Of a stretch of DNA of 64,000 nt, positions 33,903 through 45,645 are shown piece by piece (the stretch's first letter is position 1; every line of letters starts with the position of its first letter). The notes beneath the pieces are model-generated. The model saw only the letters and a program-made list of their open reading frames with translations, was not told the origin of the DNA and made no database searches. The DNA comes from Rostratula benghalensis (lineage: Eukaryota; Chordata; Aves; Charadriiformes; Rostratulidae): assembly GCA_013399305.1 (NCBI GenBank), contig VXAI01000015.1, forward strand, positions 5,573,044 through 5,637,043, read 5' to 3'. The position numbers and the translations under genes were made by a program.

Positions 33903-36639
33903 ATCACACAGTCCTTCTGTTGTGATGGTTCGTCCAGGGATGCCCTCCCCAGGAATCCCCTGCTTTTCCTCCAGCCTCCCATTTCTTGCGCACACAAGGC
34001 TCTCTTGCATTGAAATAGCAATTTCCTTTGCAGAAACAGGCTCTTAACTTTAGACATTTTAGGAAAGGCTCGTTTTACATCAGTATTCAGGCTATAAAAA
34101 GAATCCCACAACCATAGCAGTGAAGGGGAAAAGCCACCCTTCGATTTCTTGACACATCTGTATTTTTAGTCTCCTGCTTCGAATAGAAGAAAATATTCCT
34201 GCAGTCAGTCTTTGGACTTCACCATTAGTTCACATTTCCCATATTCCAGGGAGAGCTCGTTCTGTGAAAGGCATCAAGAGGCATCCCCAGACAGCCAAAC
34301 CATCTGGAAAACCCAGAAACTTGGACTGAGCTGCCTTGAAAACAAACTTCCCTTTCAATTCTCCTGTGTGCCACGGTCAGCCCTGCCAAGGGGAGCAGCC
34401 ACGATGGCTGCTGGGTTGCTCCCCAGCTCCTCCCTGCCGGCCAGGGGAGAAGGGAGAGGTTTTTCTCCCTCTGCTAATAGGACACTAATGTAGCACTCAG
34501 AAAACTGCGCAGCTAAATCAATATTGCAGCAGCATCATTTATTTAAATCTGTGTGAACAACGCTCTTTGATGTCAGCTTGGCGGGCACACATGTGACAGG
34601 GGGATGCTGTGGTGTGAGGGACTGGGGATGGCACTGGGGCAGCAGAGCCAGGACTGATGTGGAAAATCCCAGCGTGACCCTGCTGCCAGGCAAATAAAAG
34701 CGAGGGCAAGATCCCTTCCTCTCCTCCCTCTCCTGTTTGCTCAGACCTTGGAGGCTGATGGCCATCCGTCTCTGTCAGTGGGCAGGGAGCTGGGAGGGTG
34801 GAGAATGAGCCTTGGGGATGGGTGTCAATGTTTTAAAGCCCCCCATGTGTGATTAATAGACAGAGCATTCTATACATGGGACCGTGGGGGAAGGTACCAC
34901 CGCACCCCACCACAGCTGAGGATGAGCAGTGGCTGTGGTCTAGAAACACAAAACCAGAGGGAAAGAAAATAAAAAATGGAAGAGAGATAAATAATTAAGT
35001 CTGGCTTTTATCCACAGTCCCCATGGGCTCACACTCTCTGGGGGGCTGTGCCGTGGTCTGTCCCATAGCAAGTGTGTGGCGTTTCATGTGGTTTGCGCAG
35101 TCTGAAGGGAAGGACAGGGTGGTCCTTTGCTTTCTCCAAGATGAAGAGTACAAGTATTGATTTTGCTTTCTTTTTTTTCCTTCCTCCAAAGTTGCTGTGT
35201 ATGTTCTGGGGGTGTTTCTGTGGTTTCTGCCTATGGGTAACCACTGGGCATACTCAGAAATAAAGCCAACCTTACTGAGCATTGGTGGCTGCTGGGGCAA
35301 GCAGGGGTGACCCAGCACAGGGCTGGAACAGCAGCTCCTGGGAACACTCAAACTGGTTTTCCCCTAAAGCAACCAGTTGTGCTTCTGAATTTTGGGAAAC
35401 TTCTTCAGTTGTTCCCTTAAGTATTTGTTGAATGTCTTCCTTTTTTTTTTTAAATTTTTTTTTTTTAAAGCTTCTTCATCCAAATTCTTTGCACTGCTAT
35501 TCCTCTAGGGATCATGTTTGCATTTGGCAGGGAGGGAGCTGGCTTGGTAAACATGGACCTTGGTGAGCTGAAGCCAGATGGATAGCAGGGAGCTCTCTGT
35601 ACCTCTGTCTGTAGCTCAAAATCATCTCCCTTTCTGTCTTACCCACGTAAGAGGCTGGGTACACATGGATCCTGGCACCCCACTGGCTGGCCATGGCTCT
35701 CCTCCCTGGTGTTTTCCCTGCAGGAGGCGGGCGAGGGCTGAAGGACCACACTCTGTTATTTATTGCCTCGTGAGTGCACAAACACAGCGCTGCATCGCAC
35801 GCCTGGGTCTGGGAGGAGCAGATTGCTCCAATTTAGCAATGTTGTTCGCTGGAGGAAGGATGTTATTTTTTTAGCCAAGGGGCTTTTTTGCCCATGTCAC
35901 TTTGTAGCCCTAAATCGGTCTCCATCCCAACTTCTGCTTTCTCTCAGACTGCTGCAAAATCTCCTTCAGCAGCATTGGGAAAGGCTGGGGAGAAAACCCT
36001 CACCTCCCAGAGGAGCAGTGTAGGTAACCTGGGGATCAGGGAAGAATATAAACAATTTGGGATGAGCCACCAGCACAGTGGTGCTGTCTGGCACGGCCAG
36101 AGCTCCTCTCCACCAGCCGTGAGCCCCCATGCTGTCAAAACACCCAGCAGGGCACGGTGCACCCGGGGGCTCTTCCCATCTCCTCCTCTCCAGGATTGCA
36201 GGAGAGCCCCAGGTGCAAATGTGTGCAGTACTCAAAAAAAAAAATCCCATTAAATCCCTCAGCCCCTTCACAGAGCCAGGTTACTGAGGGGAGCTGGGCT
36301 TTTTCTACATTAAATACATGGCCAGGCTCTTTTGCAGCATCTCCCTTTCTCTTTCCCCCCTCCCCTCCAGGGTGAGGTTGAGCCCATCTAATTGCCCTGT
36401 AACCAGTCGGGCAGTAATCTAAATCCATGTCACAAAGTAAATTGACTTTAATCCCATGATTGCAACTCCTGCCTTCCCTTCAGTGGGCAGATTTGGCTCA
36501 AGCAGCTCTTTCTGTTTGGCTGGGTGTCTGGTGGGTGTCCCCAAACCCAGGGAACTGGCCTTGCAGCAGCAGCCAGGCTCCTGTGCACCATGCAGATGGG
36601 ACCCGGACATCCAGCACTGCATCGAGGGACCCGTTCCAT
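33903..36639. other. Mostly featureless unique sequence
   Basis: Mixed to GC-rich DNA with overlapping short frames on both strands. It contains T-rich tracts near 35169-35180 and at 35441-35466, and an A run near 36233-36244. A small AT-rich patch around 34140-34220 and another at 36380-36460 are the only hints of conserved texture. No gene was recognised. Confidence 0.5.
35441..35466 (+). repeat. T-rich tract
   Basis: T11, AAA, then T12, followed by an AAAG. Simple sequence. Confidence 0.85.
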
Positions 36640-37130
36640 CCCTAAGCTGTGTTTAAATTCACTTTAGTTAAGGTGAAGACATTGGCTTAGTGTCTGGGTT
36701 GCATTAATACGTGCCAAATGCACATGGAGCCAACTCTGTATCTGTTTTAAAACAGCAAAGCCCGTGTTGGCTGCACCGTGATGTGCCAGAGTGCCCACTC
36801 TGAGGCCTCATGAGGTCCCTGTCCTCCAGTGTCCCATCTCAGCCCCACATTAGCCCAAGCCACTGGGTGCAGTGGCCTTTGAAGCACTGCATTTGGCTAG
36901 GGGGAAGGATTGTGTCTGGGCTCGGCCTTTTCTCCATGAGTCGGTGTGTTCTTGGAAAAGCGTTTATCGTCGTAGTCAAAATAAACTGATTTATGTACAC
37001 AGTCCTTTTACTGTTACAGCAAGTTTTAATATGTGGCTGGTCTGGTTTTCCTTTCACCTCCTTTAAATGACTCATCTTTGCATGCATCTGGTGTCCTTAT
37101 TTCAGTCTAATGATTCATAACGATGGTAAC
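36640..37130. promoter_or_regulatory. Candidate conserved non-coding patches
   Basis: Two AT-richer patches, about 36645-36760 and 36950-37125. The second has GTAGTCAAAATAAACTGATTTATG, GTTTTAATATGTGG and CAGTCTAATGATTCATAACG. No frames of interest. Regulatory role is inference. Confidence 0.28.
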
Positions 37131-38120
37131 GGAGCGCAGGGAGAGGAGTGGGACTGGTGCCTGCACTGGGAGACTCGCTGGGTGAGTCACGGTGGCCGCT
37201 GGGCAGGACAGGGCACGCCGGGCGCTCCAATGCCCAGGGAAAAATGGGTGACTTGAAGGTGGCAGGAGGTTTAGACCCTCCCGGTGGTGCTGGCATCACC
37301 AGGGACTGGTGAGCTCAGGCTCCAGAATTCGCTCCTTCCCAAGCTGCTTATTCATCAGTGTAACAGCTGAGAACGAATCTTTACCAAAGGACACTTTAAT
37401 CACCTTTTATGAAATAACTTGTTTTCCAATCCTTATGTGCTTTTTGTTGCTTAATCAAATTGTGGGTGGGGTCAACCCATTGCCCCCCATGGCCCTGGAG
37501 CCCCTCTGCCCTTTATGGGTTTGGGAAGAGATTTCAGTGCCCTGGCTGTGCTGGTGCTGCCTGGGTCCCAGTGCAGCCCTGTGCCACCAGTGGGCAAGTG
37601 CTGGCTGGTTCTGGCGTGGGAGTAAACAGAGTTTGCAGGGGCTGCTTGGGAATTATTCACTGTCCAAGCTATGTGGCCAATTAAGCACAAAAGTAGTTTG
37701 GTTGTTTTTTTTTTTTTTTTCCCTGTTAATTTATTCTAGCCAGAAATTTGAAGAAAAGCCACAAGCTGCAGGTGGGGTTGTCCAGTGGGGGACCAAAGGT
37801 GCAGAGCTGGGGGGTGGGCAGCTGCCGAGGAGGTGGGTTGCAGGCACGTGGTCATCCTCAAACTGGGGACACCCGGCACCCCAAGAAAAAGGGAGAAGCG
37901 ATAGTGTAGATATGAAACGCTTTGCTGCGGTATGGTGTTTCTGAACCCAAATTACCCCACTGCCAGCCCAGGAGTGGGAGAGCTTGTGTGTGGGGGTCTT
38001 CATCTGCTCCCACACCTTGAGGAGGAGGGACAGACCTGCACAAGAGTGAGAGGAACAACTGCAGAAACAAGGTTCCCAGCTACTTGTCATAAAATGACTT
38101 CCATGAGCAGATAACTTGCA
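37131..38120. other. Unique non-coding sequence with a T tract
   Basis: GC-richer DNA. A 211-codon + frame (37309-37944) reads through the T16 run at 37705-37720, giving a phenylalanine run. It overlaps a 134-codon minus frame and resembles nothing known. I treat both as chance. Confidence 0.45.
37705..37720 (+). repeat. Poly(T), 16 bases
   Basis: Uninterrupted T16 followed by CCCTG. No transposon body of opposite orientation was recognised next to it. Confidence 0.9.
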
Positions 38121-39310
38121 TATTGTAGGAGTCAAATGTGAGGAGCTAAGTGAAACTGTGGTGTAAGCCCTTCGGGCTCGGTGTGGTTGCAGTGGGGATT
38201 AATTTGGCCCGGAGATTTTTGCTCAGCTGCATTCAGTTACCGGCCATCTGGCTCCACACGCTGTAATCCGCCGCTTCTCCAAACCCATATGGGGAAGCAA
38301 TATTTTTTTTCGCTGTGTATGTTATGTTTCCCAGAACGTATGGCCCATACATTTAAAATATTTGAGAACTGCCTCCTGTACTAGCAGATAATCTGCAGCC
38401 GTGGCACCAGAGATTTCTTTGGAGGAGAATGTATTTCACTGTGTCTTAGGTGGCTGTAAAACACGATCCTGGGAAGGGAGTGCTTGGCTTTGGGCATGCA
38501 GAGGGGCTGGCAGTGTGGGCACTGCTATGCCTCCTCCCCAATGCTGATGTTCTAATAACAATACTTTTTTCTTATCTTCTCCTCTCTCCATTTTCAATGA
38601 TTTGGGGACCTTAATCCCTGCCTGTTTGCAACCTGCCTACCCCTGGGTTAAAGGAGGAGGTTGCACCAGGCATGGGAAAGCACGTCTGAACCCAGGGTCA
38701 GCCCAGCTTTGATGTGAGGGTCTGGGAGGACCCTGGGCAAAGGAGACTCCTTCTCTATCCAGTAAACAAAAGCATAGCTTTGCTGCACTCTGCAGCCCTA
38801 CATTTGCATGCTCTGGAGCCAAACTGGCCTCTGCCAGGGCTGGGTTCTGCCTGGGCTCCGTGCCTTCCCCTTGTGTTGGCAGGGAGGGTTGGGGTGTTTT
38901 AGGCGGCTGTGGATGTGGCAGAGCATCATGAGCATCATTCTCTGAAAGGCAATAGCTCGAGACAGGGCTCTGATAAAGACCAAGCGTTTAAAAATAAGTT
39001 TGTGGCATAATTTTATGCCCAAAATACATGGCGGTACAATATACGGCTTAAGTGTAAGTGAATGATTTCATATTAGTTTGAATATATGGGCAGCTTAGCT
39101 TATGAAATGTATAACTCATCCGCTGTATGGAAAACCAATACGTCTTCCATATGGGCAACAAATCAGAGATGATTATCCTCAGAGGGGAAAAAAAAAATGG
39201 CCACGCTGTATTGAGTATTTTGACTTGGAGTAGATGCAAGTTTTCATTCCTGCTTCATGACTAAATTTCCTAAGCTGAACAGTCAAATAAAATGATCTCA
39301 CTCCTCCTCT
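38121..39310. promoter_or_regulatory. Candidate conserved non-coding element pair
   Basis: Two AT-rich unique blocks, about 38190-38420 and 38925-39310, flank GC-richer DNA. The first has GCTGTAATCCGCCGC and CCATATGG at 38285-38292, followed by TACATTTAAAATATTTG. The second has AGTGAATGATTTCATATTAG, CTTATGAAATGTATAAC and TTCCATATGGGC, then GATGATTATCC. Both contain a CCATATGG word. The words are varied and there is no repeat signature, so a pair of related enhancers is plausible but unproven. Confidence 0.35.
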
Positions 39311-40119
39311 GTGCCGCGGTGCAGGTTTGCTGAGAGCTGCTCACTCTGCACAAGAGCTGGAGCAGGCAGGGAGGGCAATGGGAGCGTTGCCACCAGCCCC
39401 CACTTTGTGTTTGTTCAAAGGCAAAGGGCTGTTGGTGACCCAGCGCTGGGTTTGTGGCTCTGTGTGACAGATCGTGCTGGTGCCTGCCGTGGTTTGGTGA
39501 TGGGGAGAAGGTGTGAGATGGGAGCTGAACTCCCACAAAGCAGCCAAGCCCTTGGCTGAAGGTGCCATGCCTGCCCCTGAACGTTGCCCCTGAACATTGG
39601 GAAAAGTCCTTGCCTCCTCTGGTCTCAGCATCCAAGGGTCACGGCCACTCGGACACGGTTCCTCCTCCTGGTACCGGCTTGTAAATATGTCAAGCTCAGA
39701 AGATGATCTTGTTATGGGAAGATTATGCTAATGAAATGTTTCCTGAGATCAAACTCATTTTGTGTTCAAAAGCATTAAAATAAACGACTTCTAATTGAAT
39801 CTTATAAACGGTCCCCTCCTGATAATGAGCTGCTATTAATTATAATTGAAGGAAGGCAGAACGTAAACACAGCGGTAGTGCGGGGGGAGGTGATGGAACA
39901 CCAGGGTGGCCACAGCTCCATGCTGCCCATCCTCGAGGGGTCCCAACCTTCCTCACCCTGTCCCTCCTGTGCTGCTGGGACCTTGGGGTGATGCATGGGG
40001 ACTTTGTCAGGAGCGTCTCTAATTGCCTGGGGATGTCCCAGGGGACCTTCCTTGTGTCTTTGGAGAAGAGGGCAAACAGACGTGTGCACTGACGTCCTGC
40101 ATACGCTGTCTTGCAGCCT
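39311..40119. other. Unique sequence with one AT-rich patch
   Basis: GC-richer at first, with mutually overlapping frames. An AT-rich patch at about 39680-39860 contains GATTATGCTAATGAAATG, CTTCTAATTGAATC and GCTATTAATTATAATTG and could be a further conserved element. Nothing else was recognised. Confidence 0.35.
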
Positions 40120-41170
40120 TTAAAATCTCAGTCCTTCATTATTACTACTATTGTTATTATCTTTTTATATTCCTTCCACAGGCCCAAATCCCTGCCAGGC
40201 ACAGCGTGTGCTGTCCAGCCAGGGTGACCTCATCTGCTTCAAAGCAGAAAACGGGCATCTGAGCTCAACTAAAGAAAATTTACAGGAATTCATCTGTCAA
40301 CAGGGACGTTTCCATTTAATAAGCGCTCAGTTTGAGATCACATTAGCCCTTCAATTATTTATAAGCTGAAATTGTACAACTTCGTTCGGATCTAAAAAAA
40401 GAAGCATATGTCTTTTGTTTCGCCTCCACCTGAGTCCATGAGTTGGAACTAAGTAGGGCCAGGGCAGACATCCCTGAGGGGTGATGGGGGTGACAGCTCT
40501 GTGGGACTGTCCCTGGTGCAAAGACGGAGGGATTTTGGGTGCTAGGAATATGGGCTCAGCAGAAACCTCCAGTCCTTGGATGTCTTTTGCAACTGGTGCT
40601 TGTGACTGTGAGCTGGGGTGGCCTCGGGGAGGGTGGAAACAGGCTCTGGGGCACCCTTGGCACCTTCCTTCTTGTTTTTCTCCCTTTGACATCTCTATTT
40701 AAAGCGCTGTTCCCTCTGGCATGCCTCTTCCCACGTGGTTGTCCAGCACGGAGATGGTGGGTGGGCGGCATGATCTGGGCTGGGTTTTGCCTTGCCCTCC
40801 AGGCTCATGCTCCAGAGCCACTAATGGCCTTTGCTTTTATGTCTCATCTGCCTGAAGGGATTAAAAGAGAATAATTAAATAGCCGGTAATACAGCCATCG
40901 ATAAAATTGCACCGGTAACGATGGAAAAAAAAAAAAGCCAGTACCACCAGAAGGATATAAAGCTGTGCTGACTTGTGTACAGCGAGGGAGTGCTCTGGAG
41001 CTGTGGCGTGTTGGGGAGAAATCATTAAGCTGGGGCAGGCTGTGCCCGAGGAGCTGCGTGTCCCCCAGGCACACCTGGTATCCGTGCATTTAGCTGCCAT
41101 GAAATCAATGAGAGGGACTCAGATTTCCAAGCCGGCTATTAGGCAGCACTAAAGCTATATTTAAAAATGT
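40120..41170. promoter_or_regulatory. Candidate conserved non-coding element(s)
   Basis: There is a patch at about 40240-40420 (TTTAATAAGCGCTCAG, TTCAATTATTTATAAGC) and a compact block at about 40850-40960. The compact block has TAATTA at 40872-40877, CAGCCATCGATAAAATTG and two copies of CCGGTAA, at 40883-40889 and 40912-40918. GC-richer sequence lies between the two. The compact block is the better candidate. Confidence 0.32.
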
Positions 41171-42524
41171 GCTCATCATGTGCAGTCAAGGGGAGAGAGA
41201 GAGGAAAATTCCCTGGGAAGAGGGATTGCTGCCTCTCCCGCCTCGGCGTGTCTGTTGCTGGCAGCATCGTGTCCCCAGGGTCCCACACCTCGGATGCTGG
41301 GGAATAGGGGACTCTGCTCATGCATGGCCCATATCTCCCTGATTTTGGCAGCAAGGGCTGCAGAGAGTAAACCTGCCAGTGCTGCAGAAGGGAGGATGTT
41401 AAGTCAGCACAGGAGATACCCAGTTATAATGTGGGGTGAGGAGAGCTTGATGGAGGTCCCAGGGGAACATGGAGCGGTGGATGCAATTTCAGAGGTTGGT
41501 TTGATGGTTGTTGTGTTTGCAATACTCAGAGGGAACCCTTTGGGCTTCCCCATTGCTTGATGGTTTTGTGGCTTTTTATGGGGACTAGGGGCTGGGAAAG
41601 AGAGGGCCCGGGGCAGCTACTCAGGGGCATCTGCTGCTCCTCCATTGGGGTGCTCAAAAGCCTCTTTGTGCAAAGATCCCTGGAATTAGAAGTGAAAGTT
41701 TTGCATCCTCTTGGGTTGAATTTTGCTCCATCCCAGCAATGATTCAAACTCACCGTGGGGTCTGTACACAAAATAAAATGGGCTCTCCATGCCCCCCAGC
41801 TCTTTCTGTGTACTTTCCCATTGTATACAACAGCCCATAATTATTTTCCTGGTGGCTGGAGGTTGAGGCACCGGTGCCTTTGTCTGCTTGTGCCCCGATC
41901 TGGGGTGAAATCCAGCTTTCCGGGGCAGAGGGATGGGATGAAGCCACCAAAGAGTCTCACGCCTTTGTCTCTGGTAGTTTGTGGGATTCCCCTGCTGTTT
42001 TACAGCTGGGAAAGCCGGTACTAATGTGCTAATTAGATTTAGCACCCCAGCTAGGAGAGTGGCAAATTAGCCAAAGCGTGGCAACATTAACCCTGCGATG
42101 GGGCTGGGTTTCTGCATCCCTCCCCAGAGTGAGCCGGGAGAGGTGAGCTCAGCGAGGATCACAGGCCACTGGGAAAATCCCGAGGTGCTGTGGTGTGCTT
42201 GAAGCCAATTTCTCCACTTTTGATGCCTCCTATTGCAAATCCCTCAGGAGGAAACTCTCCGTCCTACGCCCCTTTCCATCCTTCTCAGTGAATGAACACA
42301 TGTGGGTAGCAAGGTGGGGACAGGAGGGCAGGAGGGCAGCAAGTGCTGCTCACATGCGTCCCCATCATGGATATTCCATGGGGAATAATCAACCGCTGAG
42401 GTTCCTGCCCTGCTCTCGGTGCTGCCCCAGCTCCCAGGAAGAAAGCGCAGAGACCCCTCCTCCAGGAGCATCCCCCAACCCAGCAGCATAAATGAGACAT
42501 GGGGGGTTTTCTTAAGCAGCACAT
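41171..42524. other. Unique non-coding sequence, little recognised
   Basis: GC-richer DNA with overlapping chance frames. A short AT-rich patch at about 42018-42095 contains ACTAATGTGCTAATTAGATTTAGC with a TAATTA core. No genes or repeats were identified. Confidence 0.45.
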
Positions 42525-42800
42525 GAAATCCTGTCGTGCACTGAATCAGCTGCTCATTTCAACAAGATGTGGCAGGGACGGTAATTGTATGTTGAGTGCT
42601 CTCCGGTTGATTAAGAACATATTTATTGAAGTTTATCTACTGTAATATGTATGAGTCTCTTATTAGATAATTGCTAAACCTCAAACACCTGTTTAACAGA
42701 TCATATATATAACCCATTACATAGTTGTTAAACCACACTGGTTTTAATTCATCAAACGCGAACGGGAAATACATTCTAAATTAAATTCATTTTGAGGCAC
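42525..42800. promoter_or_regulatory. Candidate conserved non-coding element (strong texture)
   Basis: About 270 bases, markedly AT-rich and non-repetitive. It contains GGTTGATTAAGAACATATTTATTG, TACTGTAATATGTATGAG, TTAGATAATTGC and AACCTCAAACACCTG. GGTTTTAATTCATCAAACGCG and CTAAATTAAATTC follow. It is stopped in all frames. Fits a deeply conserved enhancer; alignment is needed. Confidence 0.4.
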
Positions 42801-44739
42801 TTTAAAGAAGGCATTCCCTCCCCTTCCCTTGAGCAAAGAGGATACAGGCACTGTATTTCCCAATGGTGATGATGTCTCAGGACAGCTCTACCCTTCAAGT
42901 GCAAATATTGTCCTTTTGTGTTGGGCAACCAACTTGCAGGGGATGTGCAAAAAAAAGCACTCAAGGGTTTTAATAAAATTAAAAAAAAAGCAGAGTTAAA
43001 AAACTTCAGTGTTAAACCCAGGGAAGCTTCCACTGCCTGATCCTGTCTGCAGATATCTGGGTGGCAGCAGGGAAGGGGAAAGGTGGAAGGGCCACAGGCA
43101 GGCTGTGGGACGGTGAGGGCTGCTAAGCCCAATGCAAAATGGAATGGTTTGCACAGCTCTCTTGCTTTTTGCTCTAAATCAGCAAATTCCCATTTCAGCC
43201 CCAAAGCACCACTGATTTACACCCCCTGCGAACGCAGCGGTGCTGTGCTGCTGCCAGAGCCCTGCCGCTGTCTGTCCTCCAGGATCAGCCCTGAGCAACT
43301 TTTTTTTTTCATGGTTTTAAAGCCCTTAATCCCCCTGGCCAGCTCTGCCACCCTGGCAGCCGGGCAGGGCAGCGCTCTCTTGACACGGCCCCTGCAGACG
43401 GGGTACGTCCCGCTCCCCTCGGCCCCACGATGCCTCATGCGATGAGAGATCTTTGCTCGTGCAGAGCCAATCCTTTGTTTTCTTCTCTTTTTATTTAATT
43501 GTCCCATGGGGGAATCACTGAGTGCCCTTCATTTTGTGATGCAGAACTGGTGTTGACACGCTTTTTTATTAAATGAGTAAGGGTAAGGCCCTTGGAGACC
43601 CTATTTAAATAAGGGAGAAATCTTGCTGCTAGGACGGGAATGAATAAATACGCGTTGGGCTCTGGTAACCCATTTATTTCTATCCTGGTACTTGGAAAAA
43701 TTTTAGCAATGCAGTAGTCTGTGTGATTGCACAGCAAACTGGGCTGGGAAATTACAAAGCCTCCATCACACCATAGACACAACCCTGTAGAGATACATCC
43801 CTCCATCCTGCTGTAGGCACGTGGTCTCCATCTCCATCTTTGGGGGATTTTACATCAGGATGTCGAATAGGCGGGTGATATTTACTATCAACATCAGGCT
43901 GCAGCCTCGTGTCCTGGGTGCGTGGTACTTTGTCTGCTTTTCCTTTTTTCAGAGCAGGCTGTTTCGTGTGCCTTTCCCAAGGGCAGGGATGAGTGGGTTG
44001 GCTCAGGGACCAGAGCAGAGGTGGGTGTTTGCACAGGAAGGGACCCCAAGGTTGGGAGACCCCAACCCCATGTCACCATTGCTGCGGGGCTGACCAGTGT
44101 CTGCACAAAGCCAGCACAGCCAAGGTGTTTTTCTGCCCTCATTCCCTTCATCCCCCGAGACATGAGAGGGCAGACGGGTACCCAGCTTTGCTTCAGCCCC
44201 TGCTCGTAGATATCCAAGGCTTTGGATGCTTTATCAAGGGTTTCAGCTCTAAAGTCAACATAAATCACACAGTTGGCAAGCTCTGCCTTTCTGTCTCTCC
44301 CCCGTTATTTTCTGTTCATGATAAAACAATGTGGAAAGGAAGCACGCGAGCCAAGGGGAGGGTGAGAAGGAGCGAGATGCCTTATCTAAAACATGCCTGA
44401 GCTGCTCAAATGTTTCTGTATCAGCAATTATTTTGCCTGGCTTTGAGTTTTCGCAAAGCTCTTGAGTCTTGCAAATGTGATCTGAGATCACGCTGGCAAA
44501 GTACGAACCCAAATTCTTCCCTTCTCTCTGAATCTTTCAGTAGCCCTTGGATGAGACCCATGAAACATCTCGTGGGTGCACCAACACCAGGGAAACAAGC
44601 TGGAAGATGGGGTTTTCCAGGCTCTGGGGAGATGCAGAGCATCTCCAGCTCTGCCTCAGAGCCCCCGGTGCTGGGTGCCCACAGTCCCCACTTGCTGGGA
44701 TCATTAAAAACTAGGCAGGATCAGGCAGCTTGAGGTTCC
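42801..44739. other. Unique sequence, some AT-rich and CpG-containing patches
   Basis: Mixed sequence. A CpG-retaining stretch lies at about 43225-43445. A pyrimidine and T-rich patch with TTTATTTAATTG is near 43480-43500, and AT-rich DNA continues to about 43720. Frames of 120-142 codons lie on both strands over the same bases and match nothing known. Confidence 0.4.
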
Positions 44740-45645
44740 TGACTGCTGTGAGTGGAGATGAATGTGTTCTATGCAAATGACTGCAAACGCAGGATAGGTT
44801 AAGGCATTGCACTCAGTGTAGGCTTGCAGGGTGAATATGCATTATAGGGATGATTTCTGCACACATATCCATGTCTGATGGCCCAATCACTCAGAGCGCC
44901 AGCTTATAAACTTCTTGCTAAGTGGAAAGAAAAGAGGAAAAATGCCTTACTATTAATAGGAAAGGAATAATATCTCTTCATCTATGTCTGAAACCACCTT
45001 TAAAGTTGTACATATCTGCGACATTTCAACGAAGGCAATATACAGCACTTGGAGAAGAATTATCCCTAAGCTCTGCTCTGGCTCTTGTGTTGATTTTGAT
45101 ATTTTTAATATCGCATCCAGATAACGGAGCCTGTCAACCACTATGTGAAGTGTTCATTTAACTAAGCCAATTTAAAATGTGTAACAATTATAAAGAGTTG
45201 GGCTCAGATGAGTCAATTTGTCTCGAGTGTTTTCTAGCTGAACTTAATAATATTGGAGATGTGAGAGAAATTGGAAAAAAATTCACCCTCTGCGTTCAAT
45301 TCTTTTGAGAAGTCGAAATACCTAATTCGCTCTGGCAAATGATAAATGTTCCTCCCCTCTTCTAATTACATCTTGCCTTAGTCACAGCGGTGTCTAGTAA
45401 ATCTCCTTTTGAGACTATACACATCACATAGCGTCCTTGTTAAAAAAAAAAAAAGGAAGAAAGGAAAAGTTCTTGATTAGATTTTTTTTTTTTTTTAAGA
45501 GCAATTCATTCTGCTCACAGGATTTGGAATTGGCTTTTCATGTTTCTAACCCCTTTCATTGTCGCTACTCCCTCATGTGTCACATCTTAAATAAACCCTG
45601 AAGTTTTACTAAAAAATAAGAGTGGGCTATGGAAGTCGTTGGGTG
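44740..45645. promoter_or_regulatory. Candidate conserved non-coding element cluster (longest)
   Basis: About 900 bases of nearly continuous AT-rich unique DNA. The octamer ATGCAAAT lies at 44771-44778 and ATATGCAT at 44835-44842. Further on are ACAATTATAAAG, CTGAACTTAATAATATTGG, GAAATACCTAATTCGC and CTTCTAATTACATC. An A13 run at 45442-45454 and a T15 run at 45482-45496 interrupt the right part. Short frames only. The length and even texture make this the largest candidate regulatory block of the window. Confidence 0.42.

Noticed and set aside
33903..34110. Continuation of the minus-strand CR1 fragment
   Set aside because: The sequence no longer follows the CR1 consensus after about 33902, so I stopped the call there.
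37309..37944. 211-codon + strand frame
   Set aside because: It reads through a T16 run, is opposed by a 134-codon minus frame, and has no domain I recognise.
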